Assembly: GCF_018599245.1 (NCBI RefSeq)
Contig: NZ_JAHEVJ010000004.1
Span: 269,691 to 333,690, forward strand
Reading direction: 5' to 3'
DNA length: 64,000 nucleotides
Source of the DNA: Aliiroseovarius lamellibrachiae
Lineage (GTDB): Bacteria; Pseudomonadota; Alphaproteobacteria; Rhodobacterales; Rhodobacteraceae
Of the stretch, positions 53,012 through 61,846 are shown in pieces. The notes beneath the pieces are model-generated. The model was given only the letters and a program-made list of their open reading frames with translations, was not told where the DNA came from and did no database searches. Positions within the stretch are counted from its first letter, which is position 1, and the number at the start of each line of letters is the position of its first letter. A program made the translations under genes and the position numbers.

Positions 53012-54397
53012 ATGGACGGCGCTATGAAAGACAACGACATTTCGAAAGTGGTTGAAGCTGATAAAGCCCATGTCTGGCATCACCTGACCCAGCATAAAAG
53101 CTTTGAAACCACAGACCCGCGCATCATTGTCGAAGGCAAAGGCATGCGTGTTTGGGACCAAAACGGCAAAGAATTCCTTGATGCGGTGTCTGGTGGCGTC
53201 TGGACTGTGAACGTCGGCTATGGCCGCGTTGAAATCGCCGATGCCATTCGCGACCAATTGGTGAAGCTGAACTATTTCGCAGGCTCTGCCGGATCTATCC
53301 CCGGTGCCATCTTTTCCGAGCGTTTGATTGCCAAAATGCCTGGCATGAGCCGGGTGTACTACACAAACTCAGGGTCAGAGGCGAACGAGAAAGCGTTTAA
53401 AATGGTGCGCCAAATCGCCCATAAACGCTATGGCGGCAAGAAAACCAAGATCCTGTATCGTGACCGCGACTACCATGGCTCAACCCTCGCGACGATGTCA
53501 GCGGGCGGGCAAGACGAACGCAACGCACAATATGGTCCTTTTGCACCTGATTTCGTACGTGTGCCCCATTGCATGGAATACCGCGCACAGTGGGATCTTT
53601 CGGGCGAAGAATACGGCCAGCGCGCCGCTGATGCGATCGAAGAAGTGATCCTGGCCGAAGGTGCAGACACCGTTGGCGCGCTCTGCCTTGAGCCGATCAC
53701 GGCGGGCGGCGGCGTTATCACCCCTCCTCCGGGGTACTGGGAGCGTGTGCAAGAGATCTGCGAAAAATACGACATCCTTCTGCATATCGACGAAGTGGTC
53801 TGCGGCGTGGGCCGGACGGGCACTTGGTTTGGCTATCAGCACTACGGAATCAAACCCGATTTCGTCACAATGGCAAAAGGCGTGGCCTCGGGCTATGCGG
53901 CGATTGCGTGCTGTGTCACCTCGGAAAAGGTTTTCGACTTGTTCAAAGACGATGCAAGCGATCCCATGGGCTACTTCCGCGACATCTCGACCTTCGGTGG
54001 CTGCACCGCGGGCCCCGCGGCGGCCTTGGTCAACATGCAGATCATCGAAGACGAGAACCTTTTGGACAATTGCACCCGTATGGGCGACCGTATGCTTGGC
54101 AACCTTTCCGAGTTGATGGAGAAGCATAAGGTCGTTGGTGACGTGCGCGGCAAAGGTCTGTTCCTCGGGGCTGAATTGGTTGCCGATCGCGGAACAAAAG
54201 AGCCCGTCAGTGAGAAAGAAGTGGGCGCCGTGGTCGCAGAATGCGGCGCGCAGGGCGTGATCATTGGCGCGACAAACAGATCGCTTCCAGGGCTCAACAA
54301 CACCCTGTGTTTCAGCCCGGCCCTTATCGCCACAGCGGATGACATCGACAAAATCACCGATGCTGTCGACAATGCTTTGACCAAAGTGTTTGGCTGA
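53012..54397 (+). CDS. tpa: Taurine--pyruvate aminotransferase
   Basis: Converts taurine plus pyruvate into sulfoacetaldehyde plus alanine. 461 residues, class III PLP fold: TNSGSEANEKAFKMVRQ, DYHGSTLATMSAGGQ, Asp260 in LHIDEVVCGVGRTG and PLP Lys289 in TMAKGVASGYAAI. The long GGVWTVNVGYGR N-terminal segment and SAGSIPGAIFSERL fit Tpa. Context is decisive: tauR, xsc and pta follow. AGGAGG lies before ATG 53012. It ends in a terminator, so it is transcribed separately from tauR. Confidence 0.93.
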   Translation: MDGAMKDNDISKVVEADKAHVWHHLTQHKSFETTDPRIIVEGKGMRVWDQNGKEFLDAVSGGVWTVNVGYGRVEIADAIRDQLVKLNYFAGSAGSIPGAIFSERLIAKMPGMSRVYYTNSGSEANEKAFKMVRQIAHKRYGGKKTKILYRDRDYHGSTLATMSAGGQDERNAQYGPFAPDFVRVPHCMEYRAQWDLSGEEYGQRAADAIEEVILAEGADTVGALCLEPITAGGGVITPPPGYWERVQEICEKYDILLHIDEVVCGVGRTGTWFGYQHYGIKPDFVTMAKGVASGYAAIACCVTSEKVFDLFKDDASDPMGYFRDISTFGGCTAGPAAALVNMQIIEDENLLDNCTRMGDRMLGNLSELMEKHKVVGDVRGKGLFLGAELVADRGTKEPVSEKEVGAVVAECGAQGVIIGATNRSLPGLNNTLCFSPALIATADDIDKITDAVDNALTKVFG

Positions 54398-54428
54398 TCC
54401 ACAAGATGGACTGGTAAAAAATCAAGAA

Positions 54429-54458
54429 AGCGGATCCTGCAAGGGGTCCGCCTTTTTT
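54429..54458 (+). terminator. Rho-independent terminator of tpa
   Basis: GCGGATCC-tgcaa-GGGGTCCGC-CTTTTTT, with a slightly imperfect stem. Confidence 0.75.
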
Positions 54459-54474
54459 GCGGTTTCAAGACCAT

Positions 54475-54928
54475 ATGATCTTGAAAGGAACGCCCCCCGT
54501 CACTTCAGTCGGTCAACACACGACCCTGTTGCCCTTATCCCTTGACCATTTTCAGGATTTGAAACGAGCCACCGAAGATGCTGAACTAAGCACGATTTGG
54601 CACACGGTCATTCCCTCAGCTGAGGGGATGCAAGCTGACATCGAGCACCGCCTTTCATTGCAAGATGCAGGAAAAATGCTCCCCTTCGCAGTCTGCAGCC
54701 CAGGCGGCCGACCCGTTGGTATGACCACCTTCATGAACATCGACCCGGCAAAGCCGCGCGGCCATTGAACGCTTAGGCGCAAAACTGGATGGCGTTTTAC
54801 GCAGCCATGTTCTTGGACCCAATGGCACGCTTCGCGATACGGCCGTTTACTCTATCACCGCAGCAGAATGGCCCACTGTAAACACTATTCTCGCGGGCGC
54901 ACTGGCAAGGCGGAGCGAGGAACCATAA
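54475..54928 (+). pseudogene. GNAT N-acetyltransferase remnant with internal deletion
   Basis: ATG 54475 opens MILKGTPPVTSVGQ through PVGMTTFMNIDPA, the N-terminal half of a RimJ/RimL-type GNAT, then meets a stop at 54766-54768. From 54755 in another frame the homologous C-terminal part resumes: RAAIERLGAKLDGVLRSH, GPNGTLRDTAVYSI, AAEWPTVNTIL, to the stop at 54926-54928. The middle acetyl-CoA-binding segment between NIDP and the RAAIERLG helix (usually some 50 residues) is missing and the frame is broken. It sits inside the taurine locus and is a dead gene. Confidence 0.8.
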
Positions 54929-55011
54929 GTCCAGTTCAGTTACAAAAGCAGGCCAGTGATCGTGAGGGGATCAAAATCAATCATACCAGATTGATTTTGA
55001 ATTAAGTCCAA
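54925..55011 (-). promoter_or_regulatory. Minus-orientation TauR-like boxes before tauR
   Basis: ATAAGTCCAG (54925-54934) and TTAAGTCCAA (55002-55011) are reverse complements of CTGGACTTAT and TTGGACTTAA, i.e. TauR-type boxes read on the minus strand. They flank the inverted repeat at 54971-55000 and end 15 nt before the tauR start, which would suit autoregulation. Confidence 0.55.
54971..55000. repeat. Perfect 12-bp inverted repeat upstream of tauR
   Basis: TCAAAATCAATC and GATTGATTTTGA arms around ATACCA. All 12 positions pair. It begins 55 nt and ends 26 nt before ATG 55026. Too AT-rich for a typical terminator on the plus strand; operator or mRNA leader structure. Confidence 0.85.
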
Positions 55012-55025
55012 GGTAGCATGAATTC

Positions 55026-56495
55026 ATGACCGTACCTGTCGAAACCTTCTTTCTTGACCCTGACGCTCAAGGAACACTTCAAGCGCAAATCCAACAGATG
55101 ATCGCCGAGGCCATCCTGTCTGGGCGATTGCCTCGTGGAGAAAAGCTCCCGTCGACCCGCGCTTTGGCAAAACATCTGGGCGTCAGCCGCATCACAGTGA
55201 CCTTGTCCTATACGGAACTTCAGGCCAGTGACTACCTGACATCAAAAGGTCGAAGTGGCTTTTATGTATCTGAAAATGCTCCGGAACCTCCTTCTTTTCA
55301 ACCCCGCATCCGGATGGAGGATAAAGTCGATTGGAACCGCGCAATCGGTAACTCTTTTGGTGAAAGCAACACGCCACAGAAGCCACAAAATTGGCGGCAG
55401 CACCGGTATCCGTTCACCTATGGCCAATCAGATGAAACCTTGTTTGATCATAATTCTTGGCGTCTTTGCGCCCTGAAAGCCCTTGGCCAAAAAGACCATG
55501 ATGCCATGGTTCGTGACTATTATGACCAGGACGACCCAGAGCTAGTCGAATTCATTGCACGCCACATCTTACCGCGCCGTGGAATTCTTGCCCGACCAGA
55601 GGAGATTTTGATCACTTTGGGCGCACAAAATGCGCTTTGGCTGTCGGCACAGATTTTGCTGACCCAACGCAGGACGGCGGCCATCGAGGATCCCTGCTAC
55701 TATTCTCTGCGTGATATCCTCACACAAAGTCGCTGCCATTTGGCCCATGTCCCTGTGGACAGCGAAGGCTTGCCCCCCGAGAATTTGCCCGACGGTACCG
55801 ATGTGATTTTCACGACACCAAGCCATCAAAGCCCGACGACAGCCACCATGCCGCTGGAGCGCCGCAAGCGATTACTCAATCGCGCCCGAGCGCTGGATGC
55901 ATTGGTGGTTGAGGACGATTACGACTTTGAAATGTCATTTCTACAACCGCCGTCCCCCGCGCTGAAATCACTCGATAAAGAGGGCCGAGTGATCTATGTA
56001 GGCAGCTTTTCAAAATCCCTGTTTCCTGGGCTTCGACTTGGGTACTTGGTGGGATCAGAACCGTTTATTCGCGAAGCTCGCGCGCTTCGCTCGACGGTAT
56101 TGCGCCACCCTCCCGGCCTCATTCAACGTAGCGTCGCTTATTTCTTATCTCTTGGCCACTATGATGCCCTGATCCGACGCATAGGAAATGCCTACGAAAA
56201 GCGACGTAAAGTCATGGAAACTGCCATTGATGATTATGGCCTAACCATCTCTGGTCGTGGTGTTTTTGGTGGCTCCGCCTTTTGGATGGAGGCCCCAGAA
56301 ACGGTCGACACAAGCGCGCTGGCAAATGCGCTAAAAGAGAAAAGTGTGCTAATCGAGCCCGGAAAACCCTTTTTCTCTGGGCAAAACAGACCTCACCACT
56401 TCTATCGCCTCGCCTATAGCTCCATCCCAGCAGATCGTATCCCTGAGGGAATTTCGCGTGTTGCCGCGGGAATCCGAAAATACGAAAACTGGTAA
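55026..56495 (+). CDS. tauR: MocR-family regulator of taurine catabolism TauR
   Basis: 489 residues. N-terminal GntR-type wHTH (GRLPRGEKLPSTRALAKHLG, VSRITVTLSYTELQ) fused to a fold-type I aminotransferase-like domain with the PLP Lys in GSFSKSLFPGLRLGYL and the partner Asp in VVEDDYDFEM. This MocR architecture plus position between tpa and xsc identifies TauR, which activates the taurine genes in Rhodobacter. Box candidates precede tpa, tauR and xsc. Confidence 0.9.
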   Translation: MTVPVETFFLDPDAQGTLQAQIQQMIAEAILSGRLPRGEKLPSTRALAKHLGVSRITVTLSYTELQASDYLTSKGRSGFYVSENAPEPPSFQPRIRMEDKVDWNRAIGNSFGESNTPQKPQNWRQHRYPFTYGQSDETLFDHNSWRLCALKALGQKDHDAMVRDYYDQDDPELVEFIARHILPRRGILARPEEILITLGAQNALWLSAQILLTQRRTAAIEDPCYYSLRDILTQSRCHLAHVPVDSEGLPPENLPDGTDVIFTTPSHQSPTTATMPLERRKRLLNRARALDALVVEDDYDFEMSFLQPPSPALKSLDKEGRVIYVGSFSKSLFPGLRLGYLVGSEPFIREARALRSTVLRHPPGLIQRSVAYFLSLGHYDALIRRIGNAYEKRRKVMETAIDDYGLTISGRGVFGGSAFWMEAPETVDTSALANALKEKSVLIEPGKPFFSGQNRPHHFYRLAYSSIPADRIPEGISRVAAGIRKYENW

Positions 56496-56521
56496 TATTT
56501 CGCCGACCGATCTGGCCCTAT
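56489..56521 (+). promoter_or_regulatory. TauR-type direct repeat upstream of xsc
   Basis: CTGGTAATAT (56489-56498, weak, overlapping the tauR stop) and CTGGCCCTAT (56512-56521), 23 bp apart. The second box differs by one base from the second tpa box and lies at the same distance from its start codon (95 against 92 nt). Confidence 0.6.
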
Positions 56522-56606
56522 AGCGAAACTCTACAGACGCCTAACATCTCCTCGACAACACACACCACACATTGCCCAAGAGCATGTGACAGAAGGATGC
56601 TGCATC

Positions 56607-58388
56607 ATGAAAATGACCACCGAAGAAGCCTTTGTAAAAGTATTGCAAATGCACGGGATTGAACACGCTTTTGGTATTATCGGCTCTGCGATGATGCCAA
56701 TTTCCGATATTTTCCCGGATGCGGGCATTACGTTCTGGGATTGCGCCCACGAGGGTTCCGGCGGGATGATGGCGGACGGTTACACCCGCGCCACCGGGAA
56801 AATGTCGATGATGATTGCGCAAAACGGCCCCGGAATCACCAATTTTGTGACCGCTGTGAAAACCGCGTATTGGAACCATACACCGGTTCTGTTGGTCACG
56901 CCGCAGGCCGCCAATAAGACCATCGGTCAAGGCGGTTTTCAGGAAATGGAACAGATGCGCATGTTTGCGGATTGTGTTGCCTATCAAGAAGAGGTGCGCG
57001 ATCCATCGCGAGTGGCCGAGGTCCTAAACCGCGTGATTATGAACGCCAAACGCGCATCAGCCCCAGCCCAATTGAACATCCCACGCGACATGTGGACCCA
57101 AGTGATCGACATCGAACTTCCCGCGATTGTCGAGTTTGAACGCCCCTCAGGTGGGGATGATGCGGTGGCTGAAGCGGCCCAATTGCTGTCGAATGCGAAA
57201 AACCCCGTCATCTTGAATGGTGCTGGTGTGGTGCTCTCCAAAGGCGGCATTGAAGCATCCAAACAACTTGCAGAACGTCTGGATGCGCCTGTTTGTGTTG
57301 GCTACCAGCACAATGATGCCTTCCCTGGATCGCACCCGTTGTTTGCCGGCCCTCTAGGTTACAATGGATCCAAAGCAGGGATGGAGCTGATCAAAGACGC
57401 AGATGTGGTGCTGTGCCTTGGCACCCGTCTGAACCCGTTTTCAACCCTGCCCGGATATGGCATGGAATACTGGCCATCTGATGCAAAAATCATCCAAGTT
57501 GATATCAACCCAGACCGGATCGGCCTGACCAAGACGGTATCTGTTGGCATCATTGGCGATGCGGCAAAAGTGGCAAACGGTATCCTTGCCCAACTGTCAG
57601 ACACGGCGGGCGATGCTGGCCGCGACGACCGCAAAGCCACCATTGCACAGAAAAAATCCGCCTGGGCACAGCAACTTAGCTCGATGACCCACGAAGATGA
57701 TGATCCGGGCACATCTTGGAACGAACGCGCGCGCAGCGACAAACCCGAATGGATGAGCCCACGTATGGCTTGGCGCGCCATTCAATCGGCCCTGCCGAAA
57801 GATGCGATCATTTCATCCGATATTGGCAACAACTGCGCCATTGGCAATGCCTACCCGTCCTTTGATGAGGGTCGCAAATATCTGGCTCCGGGCTTGTTTG
57901 GTCCCTGTGGTTACGGCCTTCCAGCTGTAGCGGGTGCCAAAATCGGCTGCCCAGACGTGCCTGTTGTGGGCTTCTCTGGGGACGGTGCATTTGGCATTGC
58001 GGTTACGGAATTGACAGCAATCGGCCGCGGCGAATGGCCTGCCCTGACCCAAATCGTATTCCGCAACTATCAGTGGGGCGCTGAAAAGCGCAATTCGACC
58101 CTGTGGTTTGATGACAACTTTGTTGGCACCGAGTTGGACACAAACGTGTCTTACGCCGGGATCGCAAATGCTTGTGGCCTGAAGGGGGTTGTGGCCCGCA
58201 CCATGGACGAGCTGACCGACGCGCTAAACCAAGCGATCAAAGATCAGATGGAAAACGGTGTGACGACATTGATCGAGGCGATGATCAACCAAGAACTTGG
58301 CGAGCCTTTCCGCCGCGACGCAATGAAGAAACCCGTGAAAGTCGCCGGGATCAGCAAGGACGATATGCGCCCACAAACCGGCGTCTGA
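56607..58388 (+). CDS. xsc: Sulfoacetaldehyde acetyltransferase
   Basis: ThDP enzyme that cleaves sulfoacetaldehyde with phosphate to acetyl phosphate and sulfite. 593 residues with the three ThDP domains: N-terminal Pyr domain (HAFGIIGSAMMPISDIFPD, catalytic Glu in CAHEGSGGMMADGYTRA), central domain (NGAGVVLSKGG) and C-terminal PP domain (FSGDGAFGIAVTELTA to FRNYQWGAEKRN, the GDG-NY cofactor motif). YQWGAEKRN is typical of Xsc. ATG 56607 (MKMTTEEAF) is preferred to 56586. Confidence 0.95.
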   Translation: MKMTTEEAFVKVLQMHGIEHAFGIIGSAMMPISDIFPDAGITFWDCAHEGSGGMMADGYTRATGKMSMMIAQNGPGITNFVTAVKTAYWNHTPVLLVTPQAANKTIGQGGFQEMEQMRMFADCVAYQEEVRDPSRVAEVLNRVIMNAKRASAPAQLNIPRDMWTQVIDIELPAIVEFERPSGGDDAVAEAAQLLSNAKNPVILNGAGVVLSKGGIEASKQLAERLDAPVCVGYQHNDAFPGSHPLFAGPLGYNGSKAGMELIKDADVVLCLGTRLNPFSTLPGYGMEYWPSDAKIIQVDINPDRIGLTKTVSVGIIGDAAKVANGILAQLSDTAGDAGRDDRKATIAQKKSAWAQQLSSMTHEDDDPGTSWNERARSDKPEWMSPRMAWRAIQSALPKDAIISSDIGNNCAIGNAYPSFDEGRKYLAPGLFGPCGYGLPAVAGAKIGCPDVPVVGFSGDGAFGIAVTELTAIGRGEWPALTQIVFRNYQWGAEKRNSTLWFDDNFVGTELDTNVSYAGIANACGLKGVVARTMDELTDALNQAIKDQMENGVTTLIEAMINQELGEPFRRDAMKKPVKVAGISKDDMRPQTGV

Positions 58389-58399
58389 TGTTCTCCCCA

Positions 58400-58429
58400 G
58401 GGGGCGTGGCGCAGTTTGCTCGCGCCCCC
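58400..58429 (+). terminator. GC-rich hairpin between xsc and pta
   Basis: GGGGGCGTG and CGCGCCCCC make a 9-bp stem (one G-T). The following AACTTGTTTCAATTTTC is moderately T-rich. Likely partial termination, giving more xsc than pta transcript. Confidence 0.55.
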
Positions 58430-58500
58430 AACTTGTTTCAATTTTCTTTTCACCGGCATCATTTTAAGGGTGCCTCAGTCGCCTTGCCAAAAGGGTCAGC

Positions 58501-59511
58501 ATGAAACCGTTAGAAACGCTTCTTCAAAATGCCGCCCGCTCGAAGTTTCGAATTGTCCTGTCTGAAGGCGCCGATCCCCGTGCGGTCGAGGCCGCGCTAG
58601 CCGCCCAAAAGGATGGGATCGCTAAGATGATCTTAGTTGGCCCCAAGGCTGAAATCACCGCAGAACTCTCGGCCCAAGACGCGCCAACAGACCACGGGGT
58701 TCGGATCGAAGATCCCTGCCAATCAGACCTGTTGCCCGAACTCGCCAATTTATATTATGAACTGCGGTCGCATAAAGGCATCAACGCCGAAGAGGCCTTA
58801 AAAGCGGCCCAAACGCCCCATGTTTTTGCAGCTCTTTTGGTGAAATCTGGGCATGCGGATGGCACCGTTGGCGGCGCTGTTGCAACCACGGCTGATATTG
58901 TGCGCGCCGCAATTCAAGTCATTGGGCCAGCCCCGGGCAGCACCCTGATCTCGAGCTTCTTTCTAATGTTGTTTTGTGCCTCCCATCACGAAAAAAAGGG
59001 CGCGTATGTCTTTGCCGATAGCGGTTTGGTGGTTGATCCCAACGCCGACGAAATGGCACAGATCGCGGTGTCTTCCGCCGCTTCATTCGAAGCTTTGACC
59101 GGAGAAACGCCTCGCGTGGCCATGTTGTCTTTCTCGACCCACGGCAGCGCAAAACATGAGTCGGTGTCAAAAGTGGTGATGGCGACTGAAAAGGCGCGCA
59201 ATGCAAACCCACGGCTCTTGATTGATGGAGAGCTACAGTTTGATGCCGCGTTTGACGCTGGCGTCGCCAAGAAAAAGGCCGAGCTTTCGCCATTAAAAGG
59301 CGAGGCAAATGTCTTCATTTTCCCCAATCTGGAAAGCGGTAATATCGCCTATAAAATTGCGCAACGGTTGGGTGGGGCAACGGCGATTGGCCCAATCTTA
59401 CAAGGTTTGGCAAAACCAGCAAATGACCTGTCGCGGGGATGCACATCTGAGGATATTTTGCACATGATCGCGGTGACTGCAGCCCAAGCCAGTGCGCAAT
59501 TGGCCACTTAA
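58501..59511 (+). CDS. pta: Phosphate acetyltransferase
   Basis: Converts the acetyl phosphate from Xsc into acetyl-CoA. 336 residues, short Pta (no N-terminal DRTGG regulatory domain): RIVLSEGADPRAVEAAL, GAVATTADIVRAAIQVIG, SSFFLMLF, DSGLVVDPNADEMAQIA, DGELQFDAAFD, FPNLESGNIAYKIAQRLG and LSRGCTSEDI. Placement directly after xsc is the usual pairing. The last 4 nt overlap the convergent second Pta gene. Confidence 0.94.
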   Translation: MKPLETLLQNAARSKFRIVLSEGADPRAVEAALAAQKDGIAKMILVGPKAEITAELSAQDAPTDHGVRIEDPCQSDLLPELANLYYELRSHKGINAEEALKAAQTPHVFAALLVKSGHADGTVGGAVATTADIVRAAIQVIGPAPGSTLISSFFLMLFCASHHEKKGAYVFADSGLVVDPNADEMAQIAVSSAASFEALTGETPRVAMLSFSTHGSAKHESVSKVVMATEKARNANPRLLIDGELQFDAAFDAGVAKKKAELSPLKGEANVFIFPNLESGNIAYKIAQRLGGATAIGPILQGLAKPANDLSRGCTSEDILHMIAVTAAQASAQLAT

Positions 59512-60383
59512 CGCTCAGCCTCTTCCGCCTGCGCCAAAGCAATCGAAATCACTGTCGCGGCAACGATGTCCTCGACCGTTGCGCCACGGCTAAGGTCGCA
59601 AACAGGCTTTTTAAACCCCTGCAAAAAGGGGCCGATTGCTTGCGCCCCAGCCAATTCCCGCAGCAATTTGTATGCGATGTTACCTGAGTTCAAATCCGGA
59701 AATATCAACGTATTGGCAACACCCGCGCCGCTGGCCCCTTTCTTGGCTGCAATTGCGGGGTTTAACGCAGCGTCGGCTTGGATTGGCCCCAAAAAACCCG
59801 TCAGTTCGGCCGCTGTACGGACCTTGTCAACGGATGGTCCAACACCAGAACTGCCTGTAGAAAAGGACAAGAGCGCCACATCAGCGCGTCCCAACAAAAG
59901 GCGCGCCGACTTGGCAGACATGCGCGCAATCTCCGCCAGTTCATCGCTATTGGGATCACGGTGGACTGCGCAATCAGCCAGAACCAACGAGCGGCCATCT
60001 GGCATCTGCATCAGGAAAAAAGACGACGGCGCGCGTATGCCATCCGCAAACCCTACCGCAAGGCTCGCGGCCTCGATCACACGTCGCGTTGGCGCATTGG
60101 CTCCTGCAACCATAACATCCGCTTCGCCACAGGCCAGCATCGCAGCCGCCCGCATCAACGGGCGTTCGAGTATGCGTTCAGCGATGGTGCGCTTCATTGG
60201 ACGTTGGGCCAGAAGCGCTTCAACCTGGCGTTCTGATGGCGGCGTTAGGGCAATTGGTTCGGCAAGCCCACCACGCGAAAGCTGATCTGCAGCCTGTAGA
60301 ATTCGGTGATCTTCATATTCTGGAAACACCACGCGACGGGGTCGCATGGCGGCAATTTCGGTCGCCTTTTCAAGCGTAGTCAT
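59508..60383 (-). CDS. Second, shorter phosphate acetyl/butyryltransferase-family protein
   Basis: 291 residues of the same Pta family, diverged from the neighbouring copy: RRVVFPEYEDHRILQAADQL, GANAPTRRVIEAASLAVGFA, SSFFLMQM, VHRDPNSDELAEIA, QADAALNPAIA, FPDLNSGNIAYKLLREL, LSRGATVEDI. Key motifs are retained but about 45 residues of the N-terminal half are missing relative to the first. It follows puuD by 38 nt on the same strand and may serve it. It could be a Pta or phosphotransbutyrylase; activity is inferred. Confidence 0.85.
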   Translation of the reverse strand: MTTLEKATEIAAMRPRRVVFPEYEDHRILQAADQLSRGGLAEPIALTPPSERQVEALLAQRPMKRTIAERILERPLMRAAAMLACGEADVMVAGANAPTRRVIEAASLAVGFADGIRAPSSFFLMQMPDGRSLVLADCAVHRDPNSDELAEIARMSAKSARLLLGRADVALLSFSTGSSGVGPSVDKVRTAAELTGFLGPIQADAALNPAIAAKKGASGAGVANTLIFPDLNSGNIAYKLLRELAGAQAIGPFLQGFKKPVCDLSRGATVEDIVAATVISIALAQAEEAER

Positions 60384-60421
60384 CCATCGCCCTCGGTTCG
60401 GACCACCAAGGATTGCAGGTG

Positions 60422-61657
60422 CTATCCCTCGGTCGCAGATTTATACCAAGCCACAATCTTGGCGCGCTCAATCGGTTCCATATAGGAAATATTCGCCGGC
60501 GGCATCGCATTTGTGACCCCTGCCTGTAGATAGACCCGCTTTGCCTGGCGGGCAATCTCTTCTGCGGTGTCCAGCCGAACACCTTTAGGTGCGGTGGCAA
60601 TCCCATCCCAATAAACCTCTGCTGCATGGCACATTGAACAACGACCGAGAAGGATCTCATGCACCTCTTCAAACCCTTCTGCCTCCACGAACTTCTGCTG
60701 CCCGGCCGTCAAGGCGCGCGCCTCATCCTCGCCATAACTCACATGAAATCGAGGTGACGCCGACAGGTAAACAATGGTTGCAAACAAAAGCGCAGTCGCC
60801 GCCCAGGTCCAGATTGGTCGCCCTTTTCGGGCATGCATAGAGTTGAAATAGTGTCGAATGGTCACGCCCATCAAAAAGACCAAGGCCGCAATCACCCAAT
60901 TCATCGAACTGGCAAAGGCCATCGGGTAATGGTTCGACAACATGAGGAAAATAACCGGCAATGTCAGATAGTTGTTATGGGTCGAGCGTTGCTTGGCAAT
61001 TTTGCCATATTTCGCATCGGGTACCCGACCAGCGATCAAATCCGCCACCACAATTTTTTGGTTCGGAATGATCGTGATAAAGACATTAGCGGACATGATT
61101 GTCGCCGTGAATGCCCCGAGATGCAGCAAGGCCGCGCGCCCCGTGAACACTTGTGTATAGCCCCACGCCATAGCCACGAGGATCACAAACAACAAAATCA
61201 TCAGCCGGGAATTATCATCGCCAAACTTGCTTTTACACAGCAAATCATAGGCGACCCAGCCAAACCCGAGAGACCCCAGTGAGATCAGGACGCCGCCCCA
61301 AACCGGGATATCCAGTACGTTTGGATCCACCAAATACAGCTCTCCACCCAGATAATAGACCAACGCCAACATCGCAAATCCAGACAACCACGTCGCATAG
61401 CTTTCCCATTTGAACCAAACGAGATCCTCTGGCATCCGCTCAGGGGCAACCAGGTATTTCTGAATATGATAAAATCCGCCCCCATGCACTTGCCACTCTT
61501 CCCCGTGTGCTCCGGCAGGAAGATCAGGCACCTGACGCAAGCCCAAATCAAGCGCAATAAAATAAAAAGACGAACCAATCCAAGCAATTGCGGTGATAAC
61601 ATGCAGCCATCGCACAGCAAATTCCACCCACTCCATCACGATAACAACGTCCAGCAT
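60422..61657 (-). CDS. puuD: Cytochrome-c-fused urate hydroxylase PuuD
   Basis: Inner-membrane enzyme that oxidises urate to 5-hydroxyisourate and passes electrons to the respiratory chain. 411 residues: about eight TM helices (DUF989 domain, 1-300) with HGGGFYHIQKYLVAPERMPE and KQRSTHNNYLTLPVIFLM, then a periplasmic cytochrome c domain with CSMCH at 340-344 and distal Met in NAMPPANISYM. It replaces the soluble HpxO and UOX-type uricases in bacteria. It is divergent from the permease gene. RBS AGGGAGAG. Confidence 0.93.
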   Translation of the reverse strand: MLDVVIVMEWVEFAVRWLHVITAIAWIGSSFYFIALDLGLRQVPDLPAGAHGEEWQVHGGGFYHIQKYLVAPERMPEDLVWFKWESYATWLSGFAMLALVYYLGGELYLVDPNVLDIPVWGGVLISLGSLGFGWVAYDLLCKSKFGDDNSRLMILLFVILVAMAWGYTQVFTGRAALLHLGAFTATIMSANVFITIIPNQKIVVADLIAGRVPDAKYGKIAKQRSTHNNYLTLPVIFLMLSNHYPMAFASSMNWVIAALVFLMGVTIRHYFNSMHARKGRPIWTWAATALLFATIVYLSASPRFHVSYGEDEARALTAGQQKFVEAEGFEEVHEILLGRCSMCHAAEVYWDGIATAPKGVRLDTAEEIARQAKRVYLQAGVTNAMPPANISYMEPIERAKIVAWYKSATEG

Positions 61658-61846
61658 AATCTCTCCCTACGGGTCATTTTCCTGTGCCCCATCTACTCGG
61701 GCGTTTCTTCTTTATACAATGAACACTCGACAAGACCATAGATTGTCAACAAAATGCTCCTGCAAGCTGGTGACAAACTGAAAAACAACCCGCTGCATTC
61801 AACAGGACCTGAAAATGGTGGCGTTCCACGCCAACAGGGAGATGAC

